From: Anaeroglomus sp964630775
GTDB lineage: Bacteria > Planctomycetota > Phycisphaerae > Sedimentisphaerales > Anaerohalosphaeraceae
DNA length: 64,000 bases
Assembly: GCA_964630775.1 (NCBI GenBank)
Contig: CAZVYY010000014.1
Location: 23,345 to 87,344 of the forward strand
Direction: 5' to 3'
Part shown: positions 42,012-54,600 of the stretch, piece after piece
How the letters are laid out: the number at the start of each line of letters is the position of its first letter
Numbering within the stretch: the stretch's first letter is position 1
Made by a program: the position numbers and the translations under genes
Notes under the pieces: model-generated
The model's input: the letters and a program-made list of their open reading frames with translations, nothing else
Databases searched by the model: none
What the model was told of the DNA's origin: nothing

Positions 42012-43724
42012 TTACTTCGTTGATTCCTTGGATTGAACCCCCAAAACAGGCACGCCCAGGAAACAGCGGTCCGAGTTGATGGGATCCTTTTCAGAACTGA
42101 TCATGTGATCGGTTGTGATAATAGTCAGGAAACGGTCTTGCGGCTGTATCGGGATACGGACCATTTCGGACGAATCGATAGGCATGGCTGTCAGGCTTTT
42201 TCGCACCTGGCCATCCACCACAATCCAGAAATCCGCCCGCCCGGCCTGGGATTCCGACGCAGCCGGCTGATTCAGAGTGGGGTTGGGTGCAATCGCACAG
42301 AGTGTTTCAAAAGAGACAATCTCCAAATCCGTCAAATCGTTTCGGATCGCGTCCAAATCAAAGGTAATACCGGCGTTGGCGTGCATCGTTATGGCCGGCA
42401 ATCCCGGATATCCGTAACTCGTGTCGCCAATGGTCAGGCGACCGCGTTCGGAATCATAGACATTGCTCAGCACAGATATATCTTTACGAATATTTCCCGA
42501 GGTATCCGGGCATTCTTTGAACAATGTGCCCTCGGAACTGACCACAATCGGCCCGTCGCCGCCATCCGGCACAAACACCCCATCCACATACTTCAGACCG
42601 TCCACTTTTGAATAGGGGGAAGCTGCCCTGCGTATCGCAACCCCGCGCTGAACGTACTCCATGTATTGCCCATTCGTGGGGTCAATGACCATCTGCGGAT
42701 TACCGCCGCCAAAGCCTCTGCCCCCGGTGACGATATCAGCCAGGTCAAGCCCGCTGCCCCGCCAGATCAGCCCCGTCCGGGAATCAATGCTGCGTACAAA
42801 CTCCCTGGTCTCAACTGGGATCGTAACCACCTGCCCGGCACGATTAACCCGCCGGGCCTGGTCCACCTGCAAAAGCTGGCTGCTGCTCACCGCTTGTCCC
42901 TTGGACCCTGGAATCAGAGACGCTTTGCCTTTAAACAAATGCACATCACTGGTCCCGTCAAAATCCACCTTGACCGCAAATTCCGTCCCCAGGTCGATAA
43001 CCGTCGCCATCGGTGTTTCGACCTTGAATCCCTGTGAACGAGTCGGCACATGGGCAAACAACCGCCCGGACCGCAGAGTCATATCATCGGCCGCATTCAG
43101 CACAAACTCGGCTGGCGCCTCGATCACCACCTCGGCACCATAATCAAACGCGACTTTGACAATCCCTTTCTGGAGCCAGAAAGACTCGGAACCGCTTGCC
43201 AGCCGGCTTCCGGCTGGACAGGTTTGTCCGCCCGAAAAGACCGCATCGATACTATCGGTCAGCGTAGCTACTTTTACCGCACCCTGCGGATTAAAACGCA
43301 GAAACAGGATAATCAGCACCGTCGCGGCTGCCGAAGCAAAAAGCGTCAGCACCGAAGACCGGCTCATTTTATAAACCACCTTCTCGCGTTTGACCTGCCG
43401 GATGAGTTCTTTGCCCGAATCCGTCTTGGCTTCGGCAATACACACCGTCGGTGCGGTGATTTCTTCGCGGGCCAGCGATTGCAAAAGCGTGGTGTAATCT
43501 TCAGACTGTTCCTGGCCGGCCTGCTCTGTGCTCGACAGACGACCCGCATCTCCATACGGCGACAATTCGCCATACAGACGCATGAAATCCAGGTATTGCC
43601 CTCGCGCCCGGGCATCCTCCACCAGCAGACGATTCAGCATTGCGGCCTGCTCGGCGGTTATATCCCCTTCCAGGGCACGCAGCAGCAATTCATTGAACTG
43701 AGTATGTCGGTCGTCGAATTTCAT
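42012..43724 (-). CDS. FecR-domain transmembrane protein with NPCBM-like C-terminus (second copy)
   Basis: This 570-residue protein has an N-terminal anti-sigma-like region (NELLLRALEGDITAEQAAML) and a membrane segment near residue 125 (LTLFASAAATVLIILFLRF). The FecR domain carries ATVIDLGTEFAVKV and VHLFKGKASLIPG. The C-terminal domain shares many blocks with the copy at 854-2506: LIWRGSGLDLAD, YVDGVFVPDGG, HANAGITFDLDAIR, FWIVVDGQ, QDRFLTIITTD. The ATG at 43724 overlaps the sigma gene stop (ATGA), the same coupling as in the first cassette; an upstream start at 43760 is possible. The role as sigma regulator is inferred from the pairing. Confidence 0.86.
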   Translation of the reverse strand: MKFDDRHTQFNELLLRALEGDITAEQAAMLNRLLVEDARARGQYLDFMRLYGELSPYGDAGRLSSTEQAGQEQSEDYTTLLQSLAREEITAPTVCIAEAKTDSGKELIRQVKREKVVYKMSRSSVLTLFASAAATVLIILFLRFNPQGAVKVATLTDSIDAVFSGGQTCPAGSRLASGSESFWLQKGIVKVAFDYGAEVVIEAPAEFVLNAADDMTLRSGRLFAHVPTRSQGFKVETPMATVIDLGTEFAVKVDFDGTSDVHLFKGKASLIPGSKGQAVSSSQLLQVDQARRVNRAGQVVTIPVETREFVRSIDSRTGLIWRGSGLDLADIVTGGRGFGGGNPQMVIDPTNGQYMEYVQRGVAIRRAASPYSKVDGLKYVDGVFVPDGGDGPIVVSSEGTLFKECPDTSGNIRKDISVLSNVYDSERGRLTIGDTSYGYPGLPAITMHANAGITFDLDAIRNDLTDLEIVSFETLCAIAPNPTLNQPAASESQAGRADFWIVVDGQVRKSLTAMPIDSSEMVRIPIQPQDRFLTIITTDHMISSEKDPINSDRCFLGVPVLGVQSKESTK

Positions 43725-44272
43725 TGAGTATCCCACACAGTAAGAGTCCGATGAATGCATCGCTGCAGGTTGGTATGAATGGCCGTCATGGTTTTATAAA
43801 TCATCGCAACAGACCGATTCATCTTTTCTGCAATCGTTTGATAGGTCAGATTGTCTTCATACCGCAGGCTCAAAAAATATCTTTCCCGCTCGTTGAGTTT
43901 TTTGATGCAACCTTCCAGCGCGGGCAGCCGGAAATCCGAATCGCCCGGCATGCGGCTGGACTCGTTTAAAACAATCTGGAAGGCTTCGTCACTGAGGAAA
44001 ACGGCCTTTTCCCGGTGCTGCTTTTCACGATATTTAAGAACCCGAAACCTTGCTATCGCCATCCCCCAGGCCGTGAAATTCGACTCCGCCTCGAAATGAT
44101 CAAACTGCTTCCACATCTCCATCATCGTTTGCTGAAGCAGGTCCTCAGCATCCTGACGGACCGGCACAAGGCTTAAAATGAACACGAATATCCGCTTTTG
44201 ATTGACGGAATAGAGCTTCAAAAACTGCTCATAGCGGTCCGGCCGAGTTTTGTCCTGTTTTTCGATTTCCAT
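43721..44272 (-). CDS. ECF-type RNA polymerase sigma factor (second copy)
   Basis: This 183-residue protein has region 2 (QDAEDLLQQTMMEMWKQFDH, NFTAWGMAIARFRVLKYREK) and region 4 (LNERERYFLSLRYEDNLTYQ, IAEKMNRSVAMIYKTMTAIH). It is homologous to the sigma factor at 2503-3048 and heads the same gene order (FecR, then LamG protein). A TTGACG and a TATAAT occur upstream but only 10 bases apart, so no standard promoter was assigned. Confidence 0.93.
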   Translation of the reverse strand: MEIEKQDKTRPDRYEQFLKLYSVNQKRIFVFILSLVPVRQDAEDLLQQTMMEMWKQFDHFEAESNFTAWGMAIARFRVLKYREKQHREKAVFLSDEAFQIVLNESSRMPGDSDFRLPALEGCIKKLNERERYFLSLRYEDNLTYQTIAEKMNRSVAMIYKTMTAIHTNLQRCIHRTLTVWDTQ

Positions 44273-44525
44273 TATCCATTGGCTGTAAAATCTGTTCTTC
44301 TGCCACGATTATAAAGGAAAGACCGTCAAATCGATTTTTTTTCACCCTTTTTCAGAAAAAATGGAAAATAAAATGATTTCAGGATATTCCTGCACCACAT
44401 TTTGCCAATTGCACATGACTACGACCGTTCTGATAATGCCATATTGAAATGTAACATTCCGTACAAAATGTGAATCTGCACAGCCCCCTCCGGCCAGGCC
44501 TCGCACTTTAGACCGTCAGCTTATA

Positions 44526-44855
44526 TCAGGTCTCCCCCGGCATCTGATAGCTCAGCCCGCCGGACGGCGTGTGATAGGCATAGACCGTCTCATTCCGACC
44601 CAAAGGAATCGCCGCCACAGGGCCGGTCTGGTACTCATGATACAGTCGGTCGGTCCCGGGATAATAATCATAAGTGGTTTCCAGCGTGCCATTGGGAGCA
44701 ATCACCGTCCGACCCAGCCGGTTGCCCACCAGATCATACGCATATCCGGCCTCAAATCCCGTCGTCCCGTTATGCTTATTGCTTTCGCCAACCAGACGAT
44801 TCAGGCCGTCATAATCATATTCAACCACCGGCGACTGATGAAAGCAGTCAGTCAA
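44526..44855 (-). pseudogene. Orphan RHS-repeat fragment
   Basis: The frame encodes about 100 residues of YD-repeat sequence (VVEYDYDGLNRLVGESNKHN, GYAYDLVGNRLGRTVIAPNG, TLETTYDYYPGTDRLYHEY) with only a poor TTG start and no ribosome binding site. It resembles repeats within the giant RHS protein upstream but is not identical. It lies beyond the immunity-like gene, where displaced RHS modules are usually found, so it is probably a relic of an older 3' end. Confidence 0.75.
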
Positions 44856-44924
44856 TAGTCAAATAATTTTGACCCATCGCCATTGAAGTAATTTGTGTCT
44901 CATCAATAAATTACTGTGTCATAA

Positions 44925-45647
44925 TTACCGCTGATTATTGTCCCAAAGATTCTGACCAGTCAATCTGGCATATTCCCATTTTGCCAGAAAGTACTCATAT
45001 TCCAAAATAGCACGTTTGTCGGCTGAATACGCAGCTTTAAAATGCTTAATAGCCTGCTCTTGGTTCTGATCCAACAGTTTCATTCCAACCCAGAAATGAG
45101 CACGACAAAGACGACGTACCTCCAGAACCTCCGACCCATCCCATTTCCATTTAACCAAGAAATCTTCTTGGGGAATCTGATCCAAAAGGAATCCGGCTAT
45201 AGCCTGTGTCCCGGGCCACTTAACAATTTTTCGACAATCTGTTACTTTCCAAAAAGACTTAAGCTTTCGTAAAGATAATTTAATAAGCTTATCATCTTTC
45301 AATCGGCAACCGGCATACCAAATGTTTAATGGCCCATTAATTGCACCGGCCAAGTCCGCATATTCGGTATCCATAGATTGCATCCAAAAATTAACTCCTG
45401 ATATCTGATTACCCATGAACCACTCGGCCATCCCTGATATAATAAAATCCAACTCGTGACTATCTTTAGACTTTTTGATGATGACTTCACAATTGTCTTT
45501 GACACGTTGCCAGCTACCATTGTCTAATAGAATAAGATCAAGATTAAATAGAATCGGCAAGTCGCCTGTTCGATTGTATTCATCTTGTAAAATCTGAATT
45601 GCTTCCGTGTTTGAACCATTTATCAAATCTGTAAATTTTACCATCAT
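44925..45647 (-). CDS. Candidate immunity protein for the RHS toxin
   Basis: This is a mostly helical protein of about 240 residues, not recognised as a named family. It has regions such as AIQILQDEYNRTGDLPILFN, DFIISGMAEWFMGNQISGV and DDKLIKLSLRKLKSFWKV, and a TPR-like C-terminus (LLDQNQEQAIKHFKAAYSAD). It has no signal peptide or membrane segment in the chosen form, as expected for a cytoplasmic immunity factor. The start at 45647 lies 16 bases after the stop of the RHS gene with GGTGG 8 bases before it; longer starts reach back into the RHS gene. The function is inferred only from position and the AT-rich composition shared with the toxin tip. Confidence 0.6.
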   Translation of the reverse strand: MMVKFTDLINGSNTEAIQILQDEYNRTGDLPILFNLDLILLDNGSWQRVKDNCEVIIKKSKDSHELDFIISGMAEWFMGNQISGVNFWMQSMDTEYADLAGAINGPLNIWYAGCRLKDDKLIKLSLRKLKSFWKVTDCRKIVKWPGTQAIAGFLLDQIPQEDFLVKWKWDGSEVLEVRRLCRAHFWVGMKLLDQNQEQAIKHFKAAYSADKRAILEYEYFLAKWEYARLTGQNLWDNNQR

Positions 45648-45663
45648 AATATATACCACCATA

Positions 45664-48600
45664 CTATTGTTTAATTTGACCTGTCTGAGGATCATATAGT
45701 ATCCGCAATGTATTCGAAGGCAATTTGAGTGCATTGCCCGTAGGCGTATCCGGTTTAAAATCGGCTTGATTAATTCCTGCCGGCCAGATTGAATTGGGGT
45801 ATGTCGATGGATGATCACCTCCTTTCCAAGTCACATCGATTTTACCTTGCCCACGTTTTGCGAAATCAAATAGCGTATTCGGATATCTTTGTTGTATCTG
45901 TGTTGGCCCTCCTTCATGGGTATATCTTGTTGAATCTGTCAGCTTATCATAATGCACTCGATTTCCCACTCCAACTGCTTGCCTTACTCTTGGATCATTT
46001 GTTCCACGTAGTCCTGAACTCCGCACACTGCTTAGAGTTGGAGACTGTTGCCACAATGGCGGCAATTCAAACATTATAAACATTTCTATAAACAACACAA
46101 TATTTAAAATCGCAGCAATTTCTGCAACAAATTCGCAAGGTGGAATAATCCCTATCATTTGCATAATCATGTGAGTCAAACATGCCAGCCACATTGAGAT
46201 AGTAATTTCCGTCATCGCCCAAATACCTGCCGCAACTTTGGGGCCATAATCTATTGAAAACAGCCAAGCACGAGTGGATATCACGCTTAAAACTTCAGAG
46301 ATTCCACCTATAAGCATTCCACTTGGATCAACATTATTCACCGGATTCGCTTGGCAATACAGGTACTTATGCAGGCTCTGCGGATCGCTGGTGTTTCCGG
46401 CATACGGATCCATCTGCGTAAATCGTCCATTCAACGGATCATAATACCGGGCACGCAGATAATAACTCTGCGCCGCCGTATCGAATTGTTCCCCCGTATA
46501 AAGCAGCTTGGTCGCAGCGGGCGCCGCCGGAGTCGGATTGCCCCCCAGCAGAATCCCGTACCCATCATAATTATAGCTCTCCACAACCGAAAGATTGGTC
46601 CGCGACAACTGACGTGTCGAGCCCTGTCCATCAACCAGCAGATACTCGGTATCATAGACCGTCCCCATCACCCACGCAGAGGTCCCCGAATCCCAGGTCC
46701 AGTCCGACCTGGTCTGACTGATGACATCATCGCCGATGATATAATGGATACGGCCCTGCGTCGTCGGCACATCGGAAGAATTAAACGAGGTCGTGCGATC
46801 CTCCAGCACCTGGGCATAGCCGGTCGGATTGGCCGGATCAATCAGGTAATCTGTTATCTTCTTTTCCTGAGCCGCCCCGCCGTTGATCGTCCTGTAGGTA
46901 TAGCTGCCCGTCCGTATGCCGTCCGGATTATACGCATATTCCGTCACGACGCGAATCACATCCGATCCGACAATGGAATACTGTGTCAATCGCGACAGGC
47001 GATTCTGTAAATTGTACTCGCTCTTGTCGTATTTCAGGCTGGTATTGGCCGCAACGATGGCCGCCGGATCGCCGGAGGTGGAGACATCCGCATAGATTTT
47101 ATAGGTCTGCGAACCGTTGCTATCATAGAAGTAGGTGATAACCTGCCCTGCATGTCCCCACGCCTGCGTGCTGAGCTGGTGATATTGCACATCCGCATAA
47201 GCCAGATACTGGAATGTCTCGGGTCCTATCAGGAAAATATAAGCCAGCAGCACACAAAGGCATCTATGATAAAGACTTAAAGACACTCTTTCTACTGGCG
47301 GAACCAGCCGGCAGGTCTTATACAGCCACTGTGTCATCGCAGGCCACAGGAACACCACGGGGACCAAAATCATCACAATAGCCAGCAGCCAGCGATTCCA
47401 GACCGAAGGCAATCCCGCCCAAAACGCCTTAAATTGTCCCAGAGAAATCGCGTTATCAGAGGATTGATACGTAAAACCGCCGCTGCCGTCGGCACAGGCA
47501 AAGATGCGATCATTGTCCCATGGTATCGCCGCAAAAATGGCCTGTTCAAGGCTTTGTTCCTTACGAAGACGGTTGCCGCTGTCGTATTCGATATATTCCG
47601 TGGACAGGATTTCGCTGGTCGGGTCCATGGAATTGCGGACCACCTGAACCTGCCGCCCAAGACGATTCCCCGCCAGATCATAAGCATATCTGGCAGTATA
47701 GCCATCATCCGCCGCCGGATTCAGACTGGCCGTGCTGTAGCTGTCTTCCTGAACCAGCCGACCCAAATTATCATACTGATAAGCCAGATAACGATTCTGA
47801 TTGACAAATTCACCAGCCCCCTTCCGCATCCCCGACGCGTTAAGCTGATAGGAATAGGAACCCACCACCGTGGTCTTGGCTGTCGTCTGGTAATGCACCA
47901 GGTCCGTCAGCCGGTTCAGGCCGTTATAGCTGTATTCCGTATAAACCCCATTGGGCAGGGTTGCAGACTTGCGATTGCCCACCAGATCATACTCATACGT
48001 CGTCAATTCCGTCGGGCTTAATAGCTGCCCGTTGCGAACCATCGCCCGCGTGGTCTTGAGCCGACCCAGCTCATCATAACCATACTCCGTCGCAAGTTCT
48101 CCACCCTTGCGGGTAAAGCTCTTCCGGCCCGTCGTCGGGTGATAATCATAATGGACCGTCCCCTGCGGCGTGACAATCGTCGTCACATTGCCTTCATCAT
48201 CATAACTGTAACTGGCATAATAGGTTACCGTCGACGTGCCGGTATAATTCGTCACCGTTTCAGTCAATTTCCGACCGAGATTGTCGTAGGTATAGTGCAA
48301 GACTTCGGCCGGAGTCGATGGGTAATGGCTGTTCTGGAAATCGCCCGGCGTCGCGTCAGCCGCATAATACCGCTTGTACTCCAGACGGCCGAGGGCATCA
48401 TAGGCATACCCCGTCACCTGCTCCTTAAAGTCCATTTCCCACTGCAACCGGTTATGGCCGTCATAGCCCTTGTATTCCGTGCCGCAGCCCGGAACCGTCC
48501 GAGAAATCTGCCGATGCAGGCCGTCGTATGCAAACACAGTCTGGCGGGCATAGGCCGACACAATGTCAGTGGCCGGGTCGAAAGTTGACTCCCACGAACG

Positions 48601-51600
48601 CTTAAGCTGATAGAGATTCTCCCGTATGATGCTCTGATTGCCATAAGCATCATACGCATATTCATACCGCGGATAAACCCAGATCGAATCCGCCCCCGGT
48701 GTCGTCGGATCATCGATCTCCACCAGCGGCAAAACCACCGCAATCAGCCGCCCCGCGGAATCATACTCAAATTCCTTGGTGTTGACACTCTTATACAACG
48801 CTACATGCGCTGGATTGCTACGATCAATATCAGGATCGCCGGGTCCAATATAAGACTCAATCGTCGTCTGTTCGGCTTCCCACCACTTCCGTCCCAGGCT
48901 GTCATAGCCGACGTGGGAATACGTCTCCACAGGCGTGGTTCCGGAGCCTTCGACAAGCGAGGCTGGATGGATGGTCGTGATCACCCGGCCGAGGGCATCG
49001 TAGTCAAACGAAGTAGTATGCCCCAGGCCGTCGGTGACGGACTGCCGGCGGGCGCCGTCATACACAGTCACCGTCTCGGACCGCTTGCCCGTGGTATCAT
49101 TGGGCAGCGTAATAGTCCGAATCTGCCTGCCGGCGGTATCATAGCGATATTCCGCCGTACAGATTTCCGCATTGGATTCATTGAGGCTGTACGACTTCCA
49201 CACCCGCCCCGCCGCATCGTATTCCGTCCGGCTGTAGGACAGCGGCCCGGCCTGCCACCATGCCAGATTCGCCGTAATCACCGGCACCTTGCCGCCGCTG
49301 GTCCAGGCAAGCTGTGTCTGCCCCGGCGTACTCGTCCACGCATTGCCCGCCACACGATCCTGGGCCAGCGTGACATACAGCAGCTCGCCGGATTTCATCA
49401 CATAATCAAACAGAATATCCACATCCGCCCATCGCCGGGTCTGTTCCACCCGGCCAAGGTCATCATAGACCGTCTCCGTCCCGACCGGCGAGTGCTCGGT
49501 ATCGGCCGGATCATACGGCCCGACAGCGACAATCGCCCGCCCTTCCGTATCATAAAGGGTGCGGGATATCGTCAAAATCCCCGTCGTATTCCCGGTAGTC
49601 AGGTAATTGGTGTAATGGGTCTGATACGCTGCAAATGAGGAATAAACCAGCGTCTCGGCAAGATTGCCTGTCTCATCATAATGGTACTGAGTCAGAATCC
49701 CGTTTTCATCGATGCTGGTATTGACCTTCCCGATGGAGTTATAATCGGAGTACGATAACGCAATCGCTTCCACACCTGCCTGCTGCTCATTGATATGCGC
49801 CAGCAATACGGCAACATCCATCGGCGTTCCTGCGACCGTCAAATCCTGAACCACACGATAAGTCGCAATGGTCCGCCCCTGAACATCCGGCCGGTTATAA
49901 GTCAGTATCCGCTTATCAGGATTGGCACCAGTCGCGGTGTCATCCCACAGTGTCCAACTGGCAAGCTGATGATTGTCGGCATCATACCAGAAATACTGCG
50001 TCTGCCCATCCGGCCCGGTTACCGAATACGGCTGATCCGGCGAGTAGCCCGAATCAGTGGTATACTCAAAATAGGTGTACGAGGTAACACTGCTGTTACT
50101 GGCATTAGCATTCCAGCTATTGAACAACTCACTGTACGACTTCGGCTCGTTGGTCGAATCCATCAATTGCGACACAATCGAATGATCCATCTTGACCTGC
50201 ACCGACTCCAGAATCCGGCCGCTGGCATCATACCGTGTCAAACTGATGGAATGCCATACCATAGCCAAGCCCTCTCCGGTCGTTGTGCCCGTGAAATACG
50301 GCAGATTCTTGAGTCCGGAGGCATCATCGGTTCGGATATACGCAGTCCGCGTAGTCAACACTTCGACATAAGCACTTGTACTTTCATCCCATTTCTTTTG
50401 TGTTACACGGATAACATTACCATTCGTGTCATATTCCGTTTCTGAAAGATTCTTCGCCGGATCAATAACAGTCTGTGTTCTCAACCGTCCATATTCCGGC
50501 TCATTCGGATAATCATCATAATATGCGTAATCATAAAGCGTTACCGCATCCACAAGCTGCGACAGATCGTCCGGATTCGGAACCCGAGTCGTCACCGAAA
50601 GCTGACGGTCCGGGCCAAACCGATTTTCCGAATCATAGGTGTATCGCGTCACTTTCCCGGCCGAATCGGTCACCGACAGCACATTCCCCCGCTTGTCATA
50701 TTCATAAATGGTGGGATTGCCGGCACGATCCGTAACGATCTCCTGCCGACTGCTGACGTTATGAGTAATCGCAATCCGATTGCCTTTGGCATCCACCGTG
50801 GCAATCAGGCGGCCGGCCGCATCATATTCATACCGAATCGGCTGCAAACCCCGCGGATCGATAATCGCGGTAACATAGTGGTCCGATGGAATATGGGTTC
50901 CATCCGCATAGCTGTAAGTCAGCGTTTCATATTGTGAATTCGGATCAGCATTCGGCTTGACCAGCTTGGAAACTTTCCATAAATTCCCCGCGGTATCATA
51001 GGCATATTTCACCGTCGGCAATGCCCCGCCCTGTTCCCTGGGGCCCCAGACTTCCACAATGCGTCCGTAGGTATCATAACCAATCTTGATCGCCTTGGTC
51101 GGAGCGCCGAGTAAATCGATATGTTCCACACCCGCTGAATCAATCTGCCCAATCCGCCCATTCGATAAATTGACATTCAAATCAATCCGTTCTCCCGTCG
51201 GCAGGCCAATCTCAGACAAATACAGCGGTCCTTTGGGTTCAACATAGGCAACCGAATTCCCATACTCAACAAAATCCTCTCCGACATACGACCGTCTGAA
51301 CACATACGACGTCCCGTCCTCCATGACCAGACGATAGCCTTCAAATTCATAGAATCCCGGATCAGAATAATTGCCCGAGCCGCTGACAAAGCTGGCCGTC
51401 TTCTGGTTCGCCCAGGTATTCAGCAGTGTCAGCCGTTCTTCACTCAGCGTCTCCAGCCGTGCTGACACTCCTTCCGGCGAGGTATACTTGACAACATAGT
51501 ACTGCATTTGGCCGTTGTAAAGCTCCGGCTTTTTCAACTCCAGTCCGAATGCAAATGTCACCCGTCTGCCATCCGGCAGCGTCAGGGTCACGTCCCGGTC

Positions 51601-54600
51601 GTAATTATCCCCCACACGGACCGACATTGTCGAACTGCCCATATAAACTTGCATCGGCTGGCGGGTTTCATTAAGCTGAATATCCATATTGGCGATGGAA
51701 TAACTCCATCCATAACCGAATTCGCCGTTCTTATCCTTCTGGAAGCTGTTATAGGTCCGCACCACCCGCAGTGGAACCCCGCCCACATCAATCGCCACGT
51801 CTTCCTGCGAAAATTTGAGATTGCCGATCTTGAGCGGACTATTCAGCTTAATCTTCTTATAAACATAAGAATAGGCAAAAGCAGTATTCTCGTCCGGCCT
51901 CGAACGAACCGTCAAAAGCAGACAATATGTCCCGTTCTCGACGCCGGTCAAATCCAACTGCCCGAATGAACCGATTTCATACCCCAGGCTGTTCGCATTA
52001 TTTCGTAAGCCAACAGGACCAGCATAGTAACTATGATCCTCAACTGACCGTTCATAATTTGAATCTTCGAGGGTGACATTCTGTATCAGATAATCCGGAT
52101 AAGGCGGATTCTGACCGTTTAATGTCGCCCAGCTCTCCGGGACATATCCAACCACCGCCTCATCATATAACGCAAACTTGAACTCTACACTTTGATTGGA
52201 ATTCGGATGACAAGCCAGACCTTTGACCTCATATAAACCATCTGTAATCTCCGGCAAGACGACCTGTTCTCCCAGCTTGCCGATGTTTACCCTTGCAGGT
52301 TCCAGATTGGAAATCCATGCAAACGGTTTTCCAGTCGGATTATCCACATCCCGGCCCACCGTAAAAGCAACCGTCTGCTCGGTGATATTATTTGCCCGGT
52401 CTGCAGCAGTCAGCTTGACAGAGTGCGATCCTGTGGCTAATTTCATAATCTCAAGACACCATGTGACTTGCATTTGCGAGGGATATTCCGGGTCTGTATT
52501 CGAAAAGTCAAAATTCTTCACCAGAGTCGTGATAGTATTGCAGGTATCCTCGATTTTGACGGATTTGAGCCTTGATCCGGCATCAAGGGCATAAATATCA
52601 AGTGCAACGGACCCGGTCTTAATAACCGCAGTGGATTCAGGCATGGTTTGAAGTTTATTCGCATCATCCAGGAGACCCGGCGTCAGAGTAAGAATCGGAG
52701 GCGTAGTATCCGAATCCAGACCCGGGTCGCCGCTGGTTACGGCCTGAATGGTCACACTGGCCGAGCCGAGCAGAGTGCTCCCCTGAGATACCTTGAGGGT
52801 CAATTCATAAGATTTGGCCAGACCTGCCGCAAAAAGAACGGTGGGCTGCAAGGCATCTGAAGTTTTGCCTTCGTCTGAAGATGGGTAAAATAAAACATGT
52901 TGTTCATCGTCTGAAGACCACTCGACGGTCAGTGGCGTATTCTTACTATACCAGACATAGGCATCTTCCAGGGTAAACGCCCGACCTGCCAGAACCGGCC
53001 CATAATTCCCCGTCCGAATCAGCAGCGAATCAACCGGCTGCGGATGAACCGTAATTTCAACCTCATCCTCCGCCGTTTCCTGCCCGCGTGCGGCCTTTAA
53101 TTTATAACGATAAATACCCGGCTGCGTAAACGTCAACGTGGAATTCACCGACGTCGCCCCCGCGATAGGCATGTCGCTCTGGTCATACCACTGAACAGTA
53201 ACACCTTCAACCGGATAGACAAAGGCCTTTTGAGGAACAACCTCTGCCGCATTGTTATTAAGAACACAATTGAGATTTACCCCGGCCTCAACTGTCAGCG
53301 GAATATCCTTGGTGTCAATAATCACCATCAAATCATCGACCACACAACCCGACGGATTTGTCACGGCAAACTGAAGCTGATAAATTCCGGGCTTTGTGAA
53401 TGTTGCCTGCGGGTTTTGAATAGTACTTTCTGTCAATCCCTCATTGCTGCCCGGGTTAAACTGTAATCCGCCCGCCGGCCCCTTTACAAATCGCCACAAA
53501 TACGACTCATTTCCCACACTATAAGGAAGCAATCTGCCGGACAAAGGCACACTAATTGGATTATTCTGCCACGGAATAGTGATATCCGGCCCCGCATCGG
53601 CCTGATACGCCAGTTCAGCAACTTTAACCATAATGACATCTTCAGCAATAATATCACCTCGCAAATCAAGTAGCTGCAGGCGAATTTCATAATCCCCCGG
53701 CAGATAAAACAGTGCAGAAGTCGAAGTGTGATAGACTCCATCCTGCTCAGCCAGATCAGATACCGGCCCCAGAATGGCCTCTGTCGGAACAAGCCAAAGA
53801 ATCTGAACCGCCTGCGGGTCAATTCCGCGGATGGTACCCTGCAACTCCACTTCCGCTTTGACCTGACCTGTATCAGCATCATATTGCAGATGTACTTCGG
53901 AAACAGGATCAATTTTCACATTGAGTTCAGCCGTGACAGTCACAACATCGCTGTCAACCCACGCTCCTTGCCCATCATACAAATTTATCCGGAAGACGTA
54001 TTTACCGGGAACATCCAGTCGCCAGCCGGGATTGATTAATCCTGCCAACTGCCATGGAATGAAGAATCCTGAGCCGGTCGGTCTTTCCAGCAACTCCCAT
54101 TGCACACCATAAGGCCAGATGTCGGTACAGGCAGAACCATCCTTATAGACTGCCGCATCGTCCATAAACACGATTTCGCTGATGCCAACCGTTTTATCCT
54201 GTCCGGCCTCAACAGCATAGGCGATATACTCATTGGCGCCCAAATCAATCCTTGAATCCGCAATACGCCGTTTGGATTCTATATCCCACTTTGCCAAATA
54301 CTGAACCCATGGCTCATTCGGCAGAGGACAACCTTCATTAATACAGTTATTCGGGTCATCATCCTCATTGGGATCGGTGATTTCCCTGTCCAGGAATGCC
54401 GGATTGAGCGGAAAATAATGCCACTCACTCGTATCCGCAAAGGCGGAACCTTCATTATCTATAATAGCCTTATGACAAAGGCTTTTCGGTACGAATTGCC
54501 CTTCCTGAATTGCGCAATAATCCATGTTAATAAATGGACTCGATAACCTAAGATTCCTATCTGCTCCCGTCCCATTTCCCCAGAAAACACAATTTCGTAT

